64,000 bases of DNA from Ruminococcus flavefaciens (GTDB lineage: Bacteria > Bacillota > Clostridia > Oscillospirales > Ruminococcaceae). Below the pieces are notes generated by a model. That model ran no database searches, had not been told where the DNA came from, and worked only from the letters and a program-made list of their open reading frames with translations. The translations under genes and the position numbers were made by a program. The stretch covers positions 277,744 through 341,743 of the forward strand of contig NZ_UETD01000002.1 in assembly GCF_900116855.1 (NCBI RefSeq), read 5' to 3'. Of the stretch, positions 14,751 to 23,577 are shown piece after piece; within the stretch, counting starts at the first letter, position 1, and every line of letters starts with the position of its first letter.

Positions 14751-17319
14751 GACCATGGCGGAGATAGTCAAGTCCCGCGGCGAGCGTATTCTCGAAGAAA
14801 GACGTATCCGAAGAAAGCGCATTATCAGGATCACATCAGGCGCAGCCGCTATTTGTGCTGCCGCTGTAACAGGCTTTGGCATCTGGCACAGCAATACTGC
14901 AAAATTCCCCTCATCCATCAATTTCAACAGGGATACAGCAGTCACAACTACATATGACACTATATATACTACCACTTCCGCTTCAGAGAATAATAATACG
15001 GTCACTTCAATGACAGTCACCCACGCTTCAAAGGATGTTAAAAGCACTGTTACATCCGCAGAGGCTGTGAAGAACGCAGGCAAAGCTTCTCAAGTGACAG
15101 CAACGACTGAAAAAAGAGCTGCTCAGAATGTACCTGCTCCGACCACAGTCAATGCTGCTCCGCAGGAAAGTAATATTGACGCTCCGACTGTCACTGTACC
15201 CGGCACAACTGAAATAATTACAAGCACACACAGGAGGATATACTATATGAATAAACTATCAGCAGGATTTGCTGCAATGCTCGTCGGCGCAGCAGCTGTA
15301 CCTAAGCCCGTGAGCGCCGTCAATGACACAGGAATGAGACCTGTTCCCTTTGAAGTTATGAGCTCGGCATACGATATAAATGACTTTGAGTTCGACAATT
15401 GGCGCAAGGACGAAAGCATAATTGACATCGACCAAAACGGTAAATTCGATACACATGATATATATGTTCTTTACCTCCGCTCTATCGAAGAAGAAACACA
15501 CGAGCCCGACGATAAGTATGTGGATGTCAACAAGGATAACTCCTTCGATGAGTTGGATGTATACAGTCTTATAAGCTACTATACCTGCTACAATAAAGTA
15601 GAAAGAGAGATACTCGATCCAATCTACTATACAACAGATATAAATGAATTAAAGTACGCTGAGAGCTTCGTAAAATACTTCACCGAGAAAACAGAGGAGT
15701 TCCACGGTCTCTATGATATCTTTATCGAAGCCATGGAGGAAAAGTCACCCGATCTCGATATTGACGGCAGCGGCAAAACAGATTTCGGCGACATTATGGA
15801 TATTTACTTCTTCGATCATATATTCAACGACCCCGATGTCACATACGATTATATGAACAGAGATTACCTCTCCTTTGACGATAAGCTATTGGTATACAAC
15901 GAGCTTACAAAGAGGAAATTCCCGTCAGAGCATGAAGAAAAATGCATGGAGCTGTACAGGACATTTGACGGTGACAGAATAGTCACTCCCATTCTCTCGG
16001 AATACCTCATAAGATATTATCTTGAGACATCACCGGTTCTTGCAGAATACTCCGACCACCGCTACTATGAAGCTTTATGGGAGAATAAATATACCTCCGA
16101 ATACCTGCTTCCGAATTACAGCAGTATACTGTCATCGTTCATTAACGATGTGGAAAGCACGGAACGAGAAATGGGCCTCCCGACTTCAGATGTAAGATCG
16201 TCAGTGGATATGACGAATATCGAAAATGAATATAAGATATACAAGGAAAAGGCAGAAAAAGGACTTCTCCCCGAACCTGATGTTGATCTTGACGGAGACG
16301 TCGACTTCGACGACCATCAGGCCTGTGACGATATTTTTAACTACTATATGTATTACGAAAGCGATATCTATTCCGATGAAGTGAGATACCATTTCATGAA
16401 CGATTTCGACATAAATGGAAACGGTATAAGCGGTGACGCCGCTGATTGCAGTATCGCACAGATCTATATATGTGAAAAGACAGGTATAAAGACCAAGCAG
16501 GAAAAAGCATATGAGGAATTCAGGGACGCTTGGATAAACGGTGAAGTTTCCAATTACCCATGGTCGGGAACCAACTGCCTCGACGGCACAAGATATCCTC
16601 TTACAGACCCTGATGACCTTTTCACTCTCTGCTATAACTACTGGTTCGCATTCACCTATCCTACATGGCGGGCACGACAGGCTGTATGCGATAAATTCTA
16701 TGAAGATGTCACGGCAGGCATCAAGCCCGAGCCAGATGTGGACATGAACGGTATCATCGACAAAAACGATTACATTTTCGCTGACAATACGCTGTACTCT
16801 CAGACACATACATCCGAAAACCTTGATGTTGTTCCCGTTGAGATAATGGACAACTATATCACAAATTTCGACCTTAACGGAAACGGTATAAGCGGCGATG
16901 CAATGGATACCACTATTCTTCTTGATTATATTTCAAGAAAGTGTGATATCGACTCCTCGGAGCTTGAAAGAATGGCTGATGAAGCCCATGGTCACTATCA
17001 TACGACATATGAAACATCCACAGGTACCACGGTTTTTCCTTCGCCTATAAGCACTAACACTACAACAGCTGTGGGTGACCTTTCCGAAAAAGTCGGCGAC
17101 GCAAACTGTGACACAGACCTTGACCTCTCAGACGCCATACTCGTTATGCAGGCACTTGCTAACCCTGATAAATACGAAGTAAAGGGCTATTCAAGGAACC
17201 ATATCACCGAGCAGGGTAAAATAAACGCCGATGTTGACAAGTCAACAAGAGGTCTTACTTCAAATGATGCACTTTGCATACAGCAGTATCTCCTAAGGAA
17301 CAAAAAGGCTCTTGTATGA
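14740..17319 (+). CDS. Membrane sigma regulator fused to multi-Ca-loop dockerin protein
   Basis: An 859-residue frame. Residues 1-28 are a basic cytoplasmic stub, 29-48 a membrane helix and 55-165 a Thr/Ser-rich linker. At residue 170 a second, complete signal peptide begins (MNKLSAGFAAMLVGAAAV, cut near KPVSA), preceded by an ideal ribosome site. The remainder holds at least seven EF-hand/dockerin-like Ca loops (DIDQNGKFDTHD, DVNKDNSFDELD, DIDGSGKTDFGD, DVDLDGDVDFDD, DVDMNGIIDKND and two FDxNGNGISGDAxD). It ends in a true ruminococcal dockerin very like that of the GH9 enzyme. The first part resembles an ECF-sigma partner, although the cytoplasmic portion is too short for a classical anti-sigma domain. 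The gene may give two products: a membrane-anchored long form and a secreted short form. Confidence 0.75.
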   Translation: MDYKTMAEIVKSRGERILEERRIRRKRIIRITSGAAAICAAAVTGFGIWHSNTAKFPSSINFNRDTAVTTTYDTIYTTTSASENNNTVTSMTVTHASKDVKSTVTSAEAVKNAGKASQVTATTEKRAAQNVPAPTTVNAAPQESNIDAPTVTVPGTTEIITSTHRRIYYMNKLSAGFAAMLVGAAAVPKPVSAVNDTGMRPVPFEVMSSAYDINDFEFDNWRKDESIIDIDQNGKFDTHDIYVLYLRSIEEETHEPDDKYVDVNKDNSFDELDVYSLISYYTCYNKVEREILDPIYYTTDINELKYAESFVKYFTEKTEEFHGLYDIFIEAMEEKSPDLDIDGSGKTDFGDIMDIYFFDHIFNDPDVTYDYMNRDYLSFDDKLLVYNELTKRKFPSEHEEKCMELYRTFDGDRIVTPILSEYLIRYYLETSPVLAEYSDHRYYEALWENKYTSEYLLPNYSSILSSFINDVESTEREMGLPTSDVRSSVDMTNIENEYKIYKEKAEKGLLPEPDVDLDGDVDFDDHQACDDIFNYYMYYESDIYSDEVRYHFMNDFDINGNGISGDAADCSIAQIYICEKTGIKTKQEKAYEEFRDAWINGEVSNYPWSGTNCLDGTRYPLTDPDDLFTLCYNYWFAFTYPTWRARQAVCDKFYEDVTAGIKPEPDVDMNGIIDKNDYIFADNTLYSQTHTSENLDVVPVEIMDNYITNFDLNGNGISGDAMDTTILLDYISRKCDIDSSELERMADEAHGHYHTTYETSTGTTVFPSPISTNTTTAVGDLSEKVGDANCDTDLDLSDAILVMQALANPDKYEVKGYSRNHITEQGKINADVDKSTRGLTSNDALCIQQYLLRNKKALV
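15232..15249 (+). promoter_or_regulatory. Internal ribosome site and second start codon
   Basis: AGGAGG (15232-15237) lies 9 bases upstream of an in-frame ATG at 15247 inside the 14740-17319 frame. The ATG opens a textbook signal peptide, so the site looks functional. Confidence 0.65.
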
Positions 17320-17355
17320 CCCATAAAATCCGATCTCAATACCATTCTCACAAGT

Positions 17356-17386
17356 GCCCCGAGACGAAAGTTTCGGGGCTTTTTTA
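17356..17386 (+). terminator. Terminator of the sigma/dockerin operon
   Basis: GCCCCGA/TCGGGGC stem followed by TTTTTT, ~37 bases after the stop codon. Confidence 0.75.
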
Positions 17387-17411
17387 TAATTATAAAAAAG
17401 CAATAAATGCA

Positions 17412-17440
17412 TTGCAATAAGTGCACAAATATTGTATAAT
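17412..17440 (+). promoter_or_regulatory. Promoter of the GH11-like dockerin gene
   Basis: TTGCAA (17412-17417), 17-base spacer, TATAAT (17435-17440); GGGAGGA precedes the ATG at 17533. Confidence 0.6.
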
Positions 17441-17532
17441 ATATAAAAGTACGCTGGATAAGTGTTTTATTCGGCTTTTACGTCCATAAACAATATCATT
17501 GACCGCAAAAAATGACATAGGGAGGAATCAAA

Positions 17533-20500
17533 ATGAAACTAAAAAAGATGTTATCCACACTCTCAGCAGCAGCAATGGCTCTGTCATGCGCTTGTATTCC
17601 GCCTGCTTCCACCCTCGTTCCGTCTGCTTTTGCAGAGGAAGGAAACGAGGAGATGCCGATCTTCATTCCTGATTTTCCGCAGGATGTACTTGATGAGTTC
17701 GGTATCAACTGGACAGGTCTCGGAGCTAATCAGTTCATTGAAAACACAGAACTTGATTACGGCAGCTGCCATCACAGCTTCTCATATGACGGCGGATATG
17801 CAATGTACAGCGATCAGAACTACAAATATCATTTGTGCTATTCCGGTCAGTGGCACGACTGTGACAGCTTCAATATGTGCCAGTCAAAGGAATTCGCTTA
17901 CCCCGATCTCACCGATGACAGTGATGTTTACGAGGTAAAGCCCGAGCTCACATTTGATATCTTCGCTTTTTACGAGGTACGCACAGAGGGAGAACTCAAG
18001 TTCGGTGCTCAGCTGGAGCTCAACGGCGGCAGCGACAAGCTTTTCGTAATTGAGCGCTACACACCGTCGACCGACTTCTCAGACTATGAGAAGATAGGCT
18101 CATACACCTCAAAGGGCAATGAGTATGACCTCTGCAAGTCAAAGACAGAAAGCAGTTATTACGCAATCAACAAGAATGGAAAGATCACTGCTGCCTCTTC
18201 TAATGAAAATGAAGACTTCAACATTTCAACTTCCATCAGCGATCACCTTGCTAACCTCCACGAGCTTGCAGGTATAAGCACTAAGCTCACCCGCTACGGC
18301 ACTGTTACCGAGGGTAACGGTGGCAGCGGAACAATGTACAATGACTCGAAGCTTATAAGCACATACTTCACTCTCCCCGAAAAGGAGTCACCCGAAGACG
18401 TTTACGGTGAAGATGCGGTTTATGACTACAACCTCGTAAAGAAAATGGACGGATACAGATTCTCATTCCAGAGCTCCGACAGCGGTCTGCCTGTCGATCA
18501 GCTGGATGACGGACGCTATGTATACTCCCAAAACAAAAATGACTCCTACATAATCCCCTTTGCGGACGGAAGCCTTATAGCAAATAATTCTGAGGGAATA
18601 ACTTCCGCTGCTTCGGCAGGTAAGGAATTTGACGGCAAGACATCAGTCCTTGACCATAATTACCAGTACAACTATTCATATTATATAGACAACAACAGAG
18701 CAAAGGTCTCGGCGGTTGTCTGGATGCTCGATCCTTATGTCAAGGTCGAGTTTACAGAGTGGTCTCCTAACTTAGGTCTTTCAGGCTCGGCATATAAGGG
18801 CTCTGTGGATATGGGCGAAGAGAGATACGATATTTACGCTGATTACACTTATGATAACGATATCGCTCCCCTTATCAATAAGGATTTCCAGAGCTATTTG
18901 TTCGTACACTATTCCGGCAATGACGATCAGTCTGATACAATTACACGCTCGCTCCCGATAACAGCTGTTCTCAGCAGAGCTCAGACATTCGGCGTAGAGG
19001 TAGGAAACCTCGCCCGTATAAGCCTAAATGTCAACTCTGTTATGGACAAATACTACTTCAACATATTGCAGAATGAGATCATTGAGGACTCGCCTGTCCA
19101 GCCCGGTGATGTCTATGTTGACGCTAACGGAAACAGCGTTGAATTGGGCGGTCATACATTCTCAGGCTCGACTGACGGCTATATGTACGGCTTTGAGAAC
19201 GGAGGATTCGCAGCTTCCTGTGAAGGCGGCAACAACGGATATTTCGATTCAATGCTCAAGCTTGATGAGGGAATAGTTTACGATCCCGAGTCGGATAAGC
19301 ATACTGTCATGAATTACAATATCGAGCATACTCTTGATGACAAATATCAGGCTGCTCTCAGAGTAAGCGGTTCGTATGACAATACCGGACGAGTTCTCTA
19401 TGTTATCGAAAACGATCATAATTTCTCCATCGACGATAATATCTTCGCTCCCAGCTCTTTCGATTATTATGCTGATCCAAGAGATCCCAAATTTGAGTAT
19501 GTAAAGTCCTATACATCAGACGGACATGATTACGACCTGTACAAGGTAGCTTATCGTATCAATTCTTTCAGCGGTTCACAAAAATACGAGGCATTCGCCG
19601 CAGTAAGAAAGGATCAGGCTGAGGACGGTAAACTCTCAGGAAATGTTGATATCACAGACCACATCATCAATATCGCCGATGAGGGACTAAGCAAAACTCC
19701 GCTGACTGAGTTCTCACTTGCTATGGATACAAGGCAGTCAACAGGTACTATCAAAGCTGATTACTGCGTTGACTTCAATATAGACGCCGGTTCCATAGAC
19801 TTGCCAGATCAATACGTTGAAGTAGAAAGCGATCCTGTGACTCTGGGAGATCATACATTCTCGGGAGCTACAGACGGTTATATGCGTGGTTACAGCAATG
19901 GTGCTTTCTCAGCAACTTGTGAAGGCAAGAATAACGGATATTTCGATTCCATGCTCAAGCTGGATGAGGGCGTTGTTTTAGACCTCGACTCAGACAAGCA
20001 TACTGTCATCGACTACAAGATAGAGCATTCTCTTGATGACAAGTATCAGGCTGCTATCAGATTAAGCGGCACAAAGGACAATATCTCCAGATTCTTCTTT
20101 ATCATCGAGAATAACACGAATTTCTCTGTGGATGATAATATCTTCGCTCCCAACTCCTTCGATTATTATACTTTACCCAAGGAGCCTAAGTTTGAATATG
20201 TAAAGACATACACATCAGGCGGACACACTTACGATCTTTACAAGGTCAATTACACTATCAGTTCTTTCGGCGGCGCCACTAAATACGAGGCATTTGCAGC
20301 TGTAAGAAAGGATCAGCAGGCAGGCGGACGACTCAGAGGTGCTGTTGATGTTACAGACCACCTCATCAATATCAATGACGAAGAACTAAGCACAACTCCT
20401 CTGACCGAGTTTACACTTGCTATCGATACAAAGCTCTCAACAGGCAGCATTGAAGCAGCTCATGCGATAAGCTTTGATACCGAAGTTGCTTCCGAGGAGA

Positions 20501-20721
20501 TCATCGGCGACTTCAACGGCGACAATACCATCGATTCACTTGACCTTATCGTTGCAAGAAAGGCTCTTATCGCGCAGTTCTCTGACGATGCAAAGCCCGC
20601 TCCAAACAAGCCTGCTTCCAAAAAGATGGACGTTAACAAGAATGGTTCATTTGAGATAGCAGATATCGTTATGCTCCAGTCATTTGTAATGGGCAAGATA
20701 AACACATTCCCCGAGGCTTGA
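17533..20721 (+). CDS. Secreted dockerin protein with four degenerate GH11-like modules
   Basis: A 1,062-residue protein: signal peptide (1-35), four tandem modules of ~210 residues (about 75-282, 296-511, 534-750, 766-982) and a C-terminal dockerin (about 990-1059). Each module follows the GH11 xylanase strand order; the best matches are YTSDGHDYDLYKVAYRINS, the EAFAAVRKD strand and a final LAMDTRQSTG. The active-site strand that in GH11 reads PL(I/V)EYY(I/V)V(E/D) is RVLYVIEN in module 3, RFFFIIEN in module 4 and DKLFVIER in module 1, so the nucleophile Glu is missing. The acid/base Glu (TEGYQSSG) is Asp in modules 3-4 but kept in module 1 (TEGNGGSG). I infer non-catalytic, perhaps glycan-binding modules. 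The dockerin differs from the GH9 type, with two compact loops. Confidence 0.65.
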   Translation: MKLKKMLSTLSAAAMALSCACIPPASTLVPSAFAEEGNEEMPIFIPDFPQDVLDEFGINWTGLGANQFIENTELDYGSCHHSFSYDGGYAMYSDQNYKYHLCYSGQWHDCDSFNMCQSKEFAYPDLTDDSDVYEVKPELTFDIFAFYEVRTEGELKFGAQLELNGGSDKLFVIERYTPSTDFSDYEKIGSYTSKGNEYDLCKSKTESSYYAINKNGKITAASSNENEDFNISTSISDHLANLHELAGISTKLTRYGTVTEGNGGSGTMYNDSKLISTYFTLPEKESPEDVYGEDAVYDYNLVKKMDGYRFSFQSSDSGLPVDQLDDGRYVYSQNKNDSYIIPFADGSLIANNSEGITSAASAGKEFDGKTSVLDHNYQYNYSYYIDNNRAKVSAVVWMLDPYVKVEFTEWSPNLGLSGSAYKGSVDMGEERYDIYADYTYDNDIAPLINKDFQSYLFVHYSGNDDQSDTITRSLPITAVLSRAQTFGVEVGNLARISLNVNSVMDKYYFNILQNEIIEDSPVQPGDVYVDANGNSVELGGHTFSGSTDGYMYGFENGGFAASCEGGNNGYFDSMLKLDEGIVYDPESDKHTVMNYNIEHTLDDKYQAALRVSGSYDNTGRVLYVIENDHNFSIDDNIFAPSSFDYYADPRDPKFEYVKSYTSDGHDYDLYKVAYRINSFSGSQKYEAFAAVRKDQAEDGKLSGNVDITDHIINIADEGLSKTPLTEFSLAMDTRQSTGTIKADYCVDFNIDAGSIDLPDQYVEVESDPVTLGDHTFSGATDGYMRGYSNGAFSATCEGKNNGYFDSMLKLDEGVVLDLDSDKHTVIDYKIEHSLDDKYQAAIRLSGTKDNISRFFFIIENNTNFSVDDNIFAPNSFDYYTLPKEPKFEYVKTYTSGGHTYDLYKVNYTISSFGGATKYEAFAAVRKDQQAGGRLRGAVDVTDHLININDEELSTTPLTEFTLAIDTKLSTGSIEAAHAISFDTEVASEEIIGDFNGDNTIDSLDLIVARKALIAQFSDDAKPAPNKPASKKMDVNKNGSFEIADIVMLQSFVMGKINTFPEA
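19141..20478 (+). repeat. Tandem duplicated module pair inside the GH11-like gene
   Basis: Modules 3 and 4 are recent duplicates. Both contain a TFSG.TDGYM block, NNGYFDSMLKLDEG, SDKHTV and LDDKYQAA at matching spacings, and both end TGxIxA. The repeat unit is about 696 bases. Modules 1 and 2 are more diverged. Confidence 0.8.
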
Positions 20722-20753
20722 TAAGCAGCGGCATAAAAACTTAATAAACAGCA

Positions 20754-20790
20754 AAAGCCGCCTGTGAGTTTTCTCACAGGCGGTTGTTTT
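20754..20790. terminator. Bidirectional terminator
   Basis: CCGCCTGTGAG/CTCACAGGCGG stem with a TTTT loop, T-rich on both outward sides, between the convergent stops at 20721 and 20799. Confidence 0.8.
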
Positions 20791-20798
20791 AATTAATA

Positions 20799-21425
20799 TC
20801 ATCTTTCCCTGAAAAGCCTTCTGAGTACAAATCCAGACACAACAAGCACAACCGACAGGATACAAAGCCATTTCTTCTCCTCAAAGCTTCCGGTTGTCAT
20901 TGAAAACAGAAAAAACACACCAAGCTTATCCTTCAGTCCGAAGTTGCAGATGTAGTAGATAACAGCGGTCATATAGCCAACGATCACGTTATCGCTTACG
21001 GCTGATGCAAAAAAGCCTGCCGCACCGAGTGCAAATGTGCTTGCAAGCGAGCCTGCAAACAGTCTCATGGTAACAACAGAGTCCATTGACTTCATGTACA
21101 GTACAAATGCCCCCGTAAGAGCCGTTATGACAATTGCTCCGCACAGCAGACGCATGAAGCATACTCCAAGATATGGCGTTTTCTTCGAGCGTACAACCTC
21201 GCGGATGCTCTCGTTCTGCTCAGGCATAAAAACAGCAGGCATCAGTATTGCTCCCATAAGCGGAAGAAAGAACTCCAGCGGCTGGGCGGCAAGCAGCTCA
21301 TCAAGCCGTGACACACCGAAAATAACAGGAGTAAGCAGCACTACGCCCAGAGCTGCAAGATAGTGAAGCACATAATTATGCCTTGTGTCTGAAGATACTA
21401 TCTTTACCAAACAGCCTGATACCAT
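20799..21425 (-). CDS. ABC transporter permease, small subunit
   Basis: A 208-residue protein with about six membrane helices and no ATPase motifs. It overlaps the end of the preceding permease gene by 50 bases in another frame; a GGGGAGG site 9 bases before the ATG supports independent initiation. As the last gene of a regulator-kinase-ATPase-permease-permease operon it is probably the second membrane subunit of an ABC-2-type exporter. It could instead be the 3' half of a permease once continuous with the neighbour; the two together would have the helix count of one large ABC-2 permease. Confidence 0.7.
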   Translation of the reverse strand: MVSGCLVKIVSSDTRHNYVLHYLAALGVVLLTPVIFGVSRLDELLAAQPLEFFLPLMGAILMPAVFMPEQNESIREVVRSKKTPYLGVCFMRLLCGAIVITALTGAFVLYMKSMDSVVTMRLFAGSLASTFALGAAGFFASAVSDNVIVGYMTAVIYYICNFGLKDKLGVFFLFSMTTGSFEEKKWLCILSVVLVVSGFVLRRLFRER

Positions 21426-22605
21426 GGAACCTGCCTCCCCTCTTCAGTTCGTATACATATGCGGTGATCGCTGTGATGACTATTGCTGTGATGAAGAAGA
21501 ATATTCTGTTGAAGATGAAATCATTTCTGCTAAGCATGAATTCATCTCTGCCAAAGACCGTGTTATGGCGGCATACAAGGTCAAATTTACTTATGCTTCC
21601 CGAAAGTTTTGCACCAGACGCCATGATCGAACTGAACCACCATGCAAACTGAAGCAATATTGCTATTCCCGATGAAAAGACCTCTGTAACTATCATAGCA
21701 ACAGCAGTAACTATCATCAGCTGAGGCAGGAGCCAGAATGTGGGCAGTGTAAACATCTTATACAGTGCAAGATCATTAAAGTCAAAGTACTTAATAAGTT
21801 GGATAGCCGCTGCTATCATACATAAGATAACAGGTATGAACATCATTGTGACAAGTGCGGCATATCTGGTGAATATGAGCTTTAATGAAGATATCTTCCT
21901 TGTGTATATAAGGTCGCTGACTCTCTTGCGTCTGTCTGCGGAAACAAGTGCCGCTGCAACGAACACAGGCATAATGCCAAGATCTATACCCACATAATCG
22001 CTGAATAGCCTTGCGTATCCGCCTGCAACTCCGTCCTTTTCATAAAGGTCGGATATCACGGCTTCTCTATCCTCCTGTGTCATGGGTACATAGGAGTAAG
22101 TGACAACAAGATCTTCAACTTTGTAGCTTGAACCTCCGCCGAGTATATCATCGACCTGCCCCATAAGTTCACAGAAGCGCTCGTATGTAATGGCATCGGA
22201 AACAGGCAGCTCACCTATATCATAATACATCGTTTCTTGTAAACCGTGCTCAACATAATAATGCTCACCGCTGTCCCTTATATCCATAAGCTCATCATGA
22301 GTAAGACCCGTGACCTCAAGCAGGCATTCCTCAACCTTTTGGCTGTCATCCTCATTAAGACGAACAGATTTATAGAAACCATAGGGATAACAGATGTAAT
22401 TGTTTGCAAGATATTCGGTAGCAAGATTATCGACAGCACCATTCATTATTACATCATGATCCTCGGATATCTTTTCGTCAGGGATATAGGGATCACCCTT
22501 GTTCTCCTCAATGTACTGTGACACAAAGAACAATCCCACAACAAAACAGTAAATTATAAATGTAAGTGAAGTGAGTATCCTTCTGCATTCCTTACCAAAC
22601 AGCAT
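21376..22605 (-). CDS. ABC transporter permease with extracytoplasmic domain
   Basis: A 409-residue protein. One membrane helix at 12-28 is followed by an acidic extracytoplasmic region (~30-190) and then about five more helices. This is the layout of ABC-2-type permeases in peptide-exporting or immunity transporters. The start codon overlaps the ATPase stop by one base (TAATG) with AGGGAGG upstream, so translation is coupled. It works with the ATPase at 22605-23501. Substrate unknown; linkage to a two-component system suggests a response to an antimicrobial or envelope stress. Confidence 0.8.
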   Translation of the reverse strand: MLFGKECRRILTSLTFIIYCFVVGLFFVSQYIEENKGDPYIPDEKISEDHDVIMNGAVDNLATEYLANNYICYPYGFYKSVRLNEDDSQKVEECLLEVTGLTHDELMDIRDSGEHYYVEHGLQETMYYDIGELPVSDAITYERFCELMGQVDDILGGGSSYKVEDLVVTYSYVPMTQEDREAVISDLYEKDGVAGGYARLFSDYVGIDLGIMPVFVAAALVSADRRKRVSDLIYTRKISSLKLIFTRYAALVTMMFIPVILCMIAAAIQLIKYFDFNDLALYKMFTLPTFWLLPQLMIVTAVAMIVTEVFSSGIAILLQFAWWFSSIMASGAKLSGSISKFDLVCRHNTVFGRDEFMLSRNDFIFNRIFFFITAIVITAITAYVYELKRGGRFHGIRLFGKDSIFRHKA

Positions 22606-23501
22606 TATTCCTCACCTCCCTTTACATCACAGCCGCTGCTGTGAAGGCAGTACATATATGCGCCTTCAAGGTCGGGCTCGGTTAGAACTGTGTTGGGAAG
22701 ATCGGGCTCGCTGTCGGAAACTATCCTTACAGTGGTATAGTCGTTCTGGGAGAGCATACCCGTTACTATGTATTCCTTCTTTATCTGTGGCATGAAGCGT
22801 TTCTCCACATTAGAGGTGAAGATATGTCCCCTTGCATTTTCGATAAGCTGTTCAACTGTACCCTTCCAGAGTATCTTTCCTTCGTCCATGATAGCTATAT
22901 TCTCACAGGTAGCCTCTATATCGCCTACGATGTGAGTTGAAAGTATAACTATCCTCTCCTCAGCCACCTCGCAGAGCAGGTTGCGGAAGCGTATACGCTC
23001 CTCGGGGTCAAGTCCCGCAGTGGGCTCGTCAACTATGAGCACCGTGGGATCGTGTATGAGAGCCTGCGCTATACCCAGTCTGCGCTTCATACCGCCTGAC
23101 AGCTCTTTTACCTTTTTATGCCTGTGTTCGATGAGGTTTACCTTTCTCAGAAGGGCTGTGACTCTCTTTTTTCTCTCTGCCTTGGGTATGCCAGAAAGCG
23201 CTCCCAGATAGTCCAGAGCCTCATCTGTCTTCATTGACGGATACATTGAAAAGTCCTGCGGCAGATAGCCTGTCATTGCCCTTATTTCCTTTGCCTTTTC
23301 TATGGGAACTCCGCAGACTGTGATCTCACCGCCCTTTTTTCTGTGAAGAGCTGCAAGTGTTTTCATAAGTGTGGTCTTTCCCGCACCGTTTCTGCCGAGA
23401 AGTCCGAACATTCCCTGCCCGATCGTCAGGTCAATATCGAACAGAGCCTGTTTCCTGCCGTAAAACTTGCTGACATTTTTTATCTCGATCTTTTTCTCCA
23501 T
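22605..23501 (-). CDS. ABC transporter ATP-binding protein
   Basis: A 298-residue ATPase. Walker A is GLLGRNGAGKTTL (about 33-45), Q-loop LPQDF, signature LSGGMKRRLGIAQAL (about 134), Walker B VLIVDEPTAGLD and the switch His in LSTHIVGD. All catalytic residues look intact. The ATG at 23501 is chosen because GGAGG lies 8 bases upstream; the longer frame from 23573 would run into the kinase gene spacing. The C-terminal ~75 residues beyond the ATPase fold are typical of ABC-2 exporter ATPases. Operon partner of the two permeases downstream. Confidence 0.92.
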   Translation of the reverse strand: MEKKIEIKNVSKFYGRKQALFDIDLTIGQGMFGLLGRNGAGKTTLMKTLAALHRKKGGEITVCGVPIEKAKEIRAMTGYLPQDFSMYPSMKTDEALDYLGALSGIPKAERKKRVTALLRKVNLIEHRHKKVKELSGGMKRRLGIAQALIHDPTVLIVDEPTAGLDPEERIRFRNLLCEVAEERIVILSTHIVGDIEATCENIAIMDEGKILWKGTVEQLIENARGHIFTSNVEKRFMPQIKKEYIVTGMLSQNDYTTVRIVSDSEPDLPNTVLTEPDLEGAYMYCLHSSGCDVKGGEE

Positions 23502-23577
23502 TTTATCGCCTCCAAAAAGAATGACATGGAAGATTTCTCTTACCATGTCATTATAATAATCTATGAATTTCAACTTT

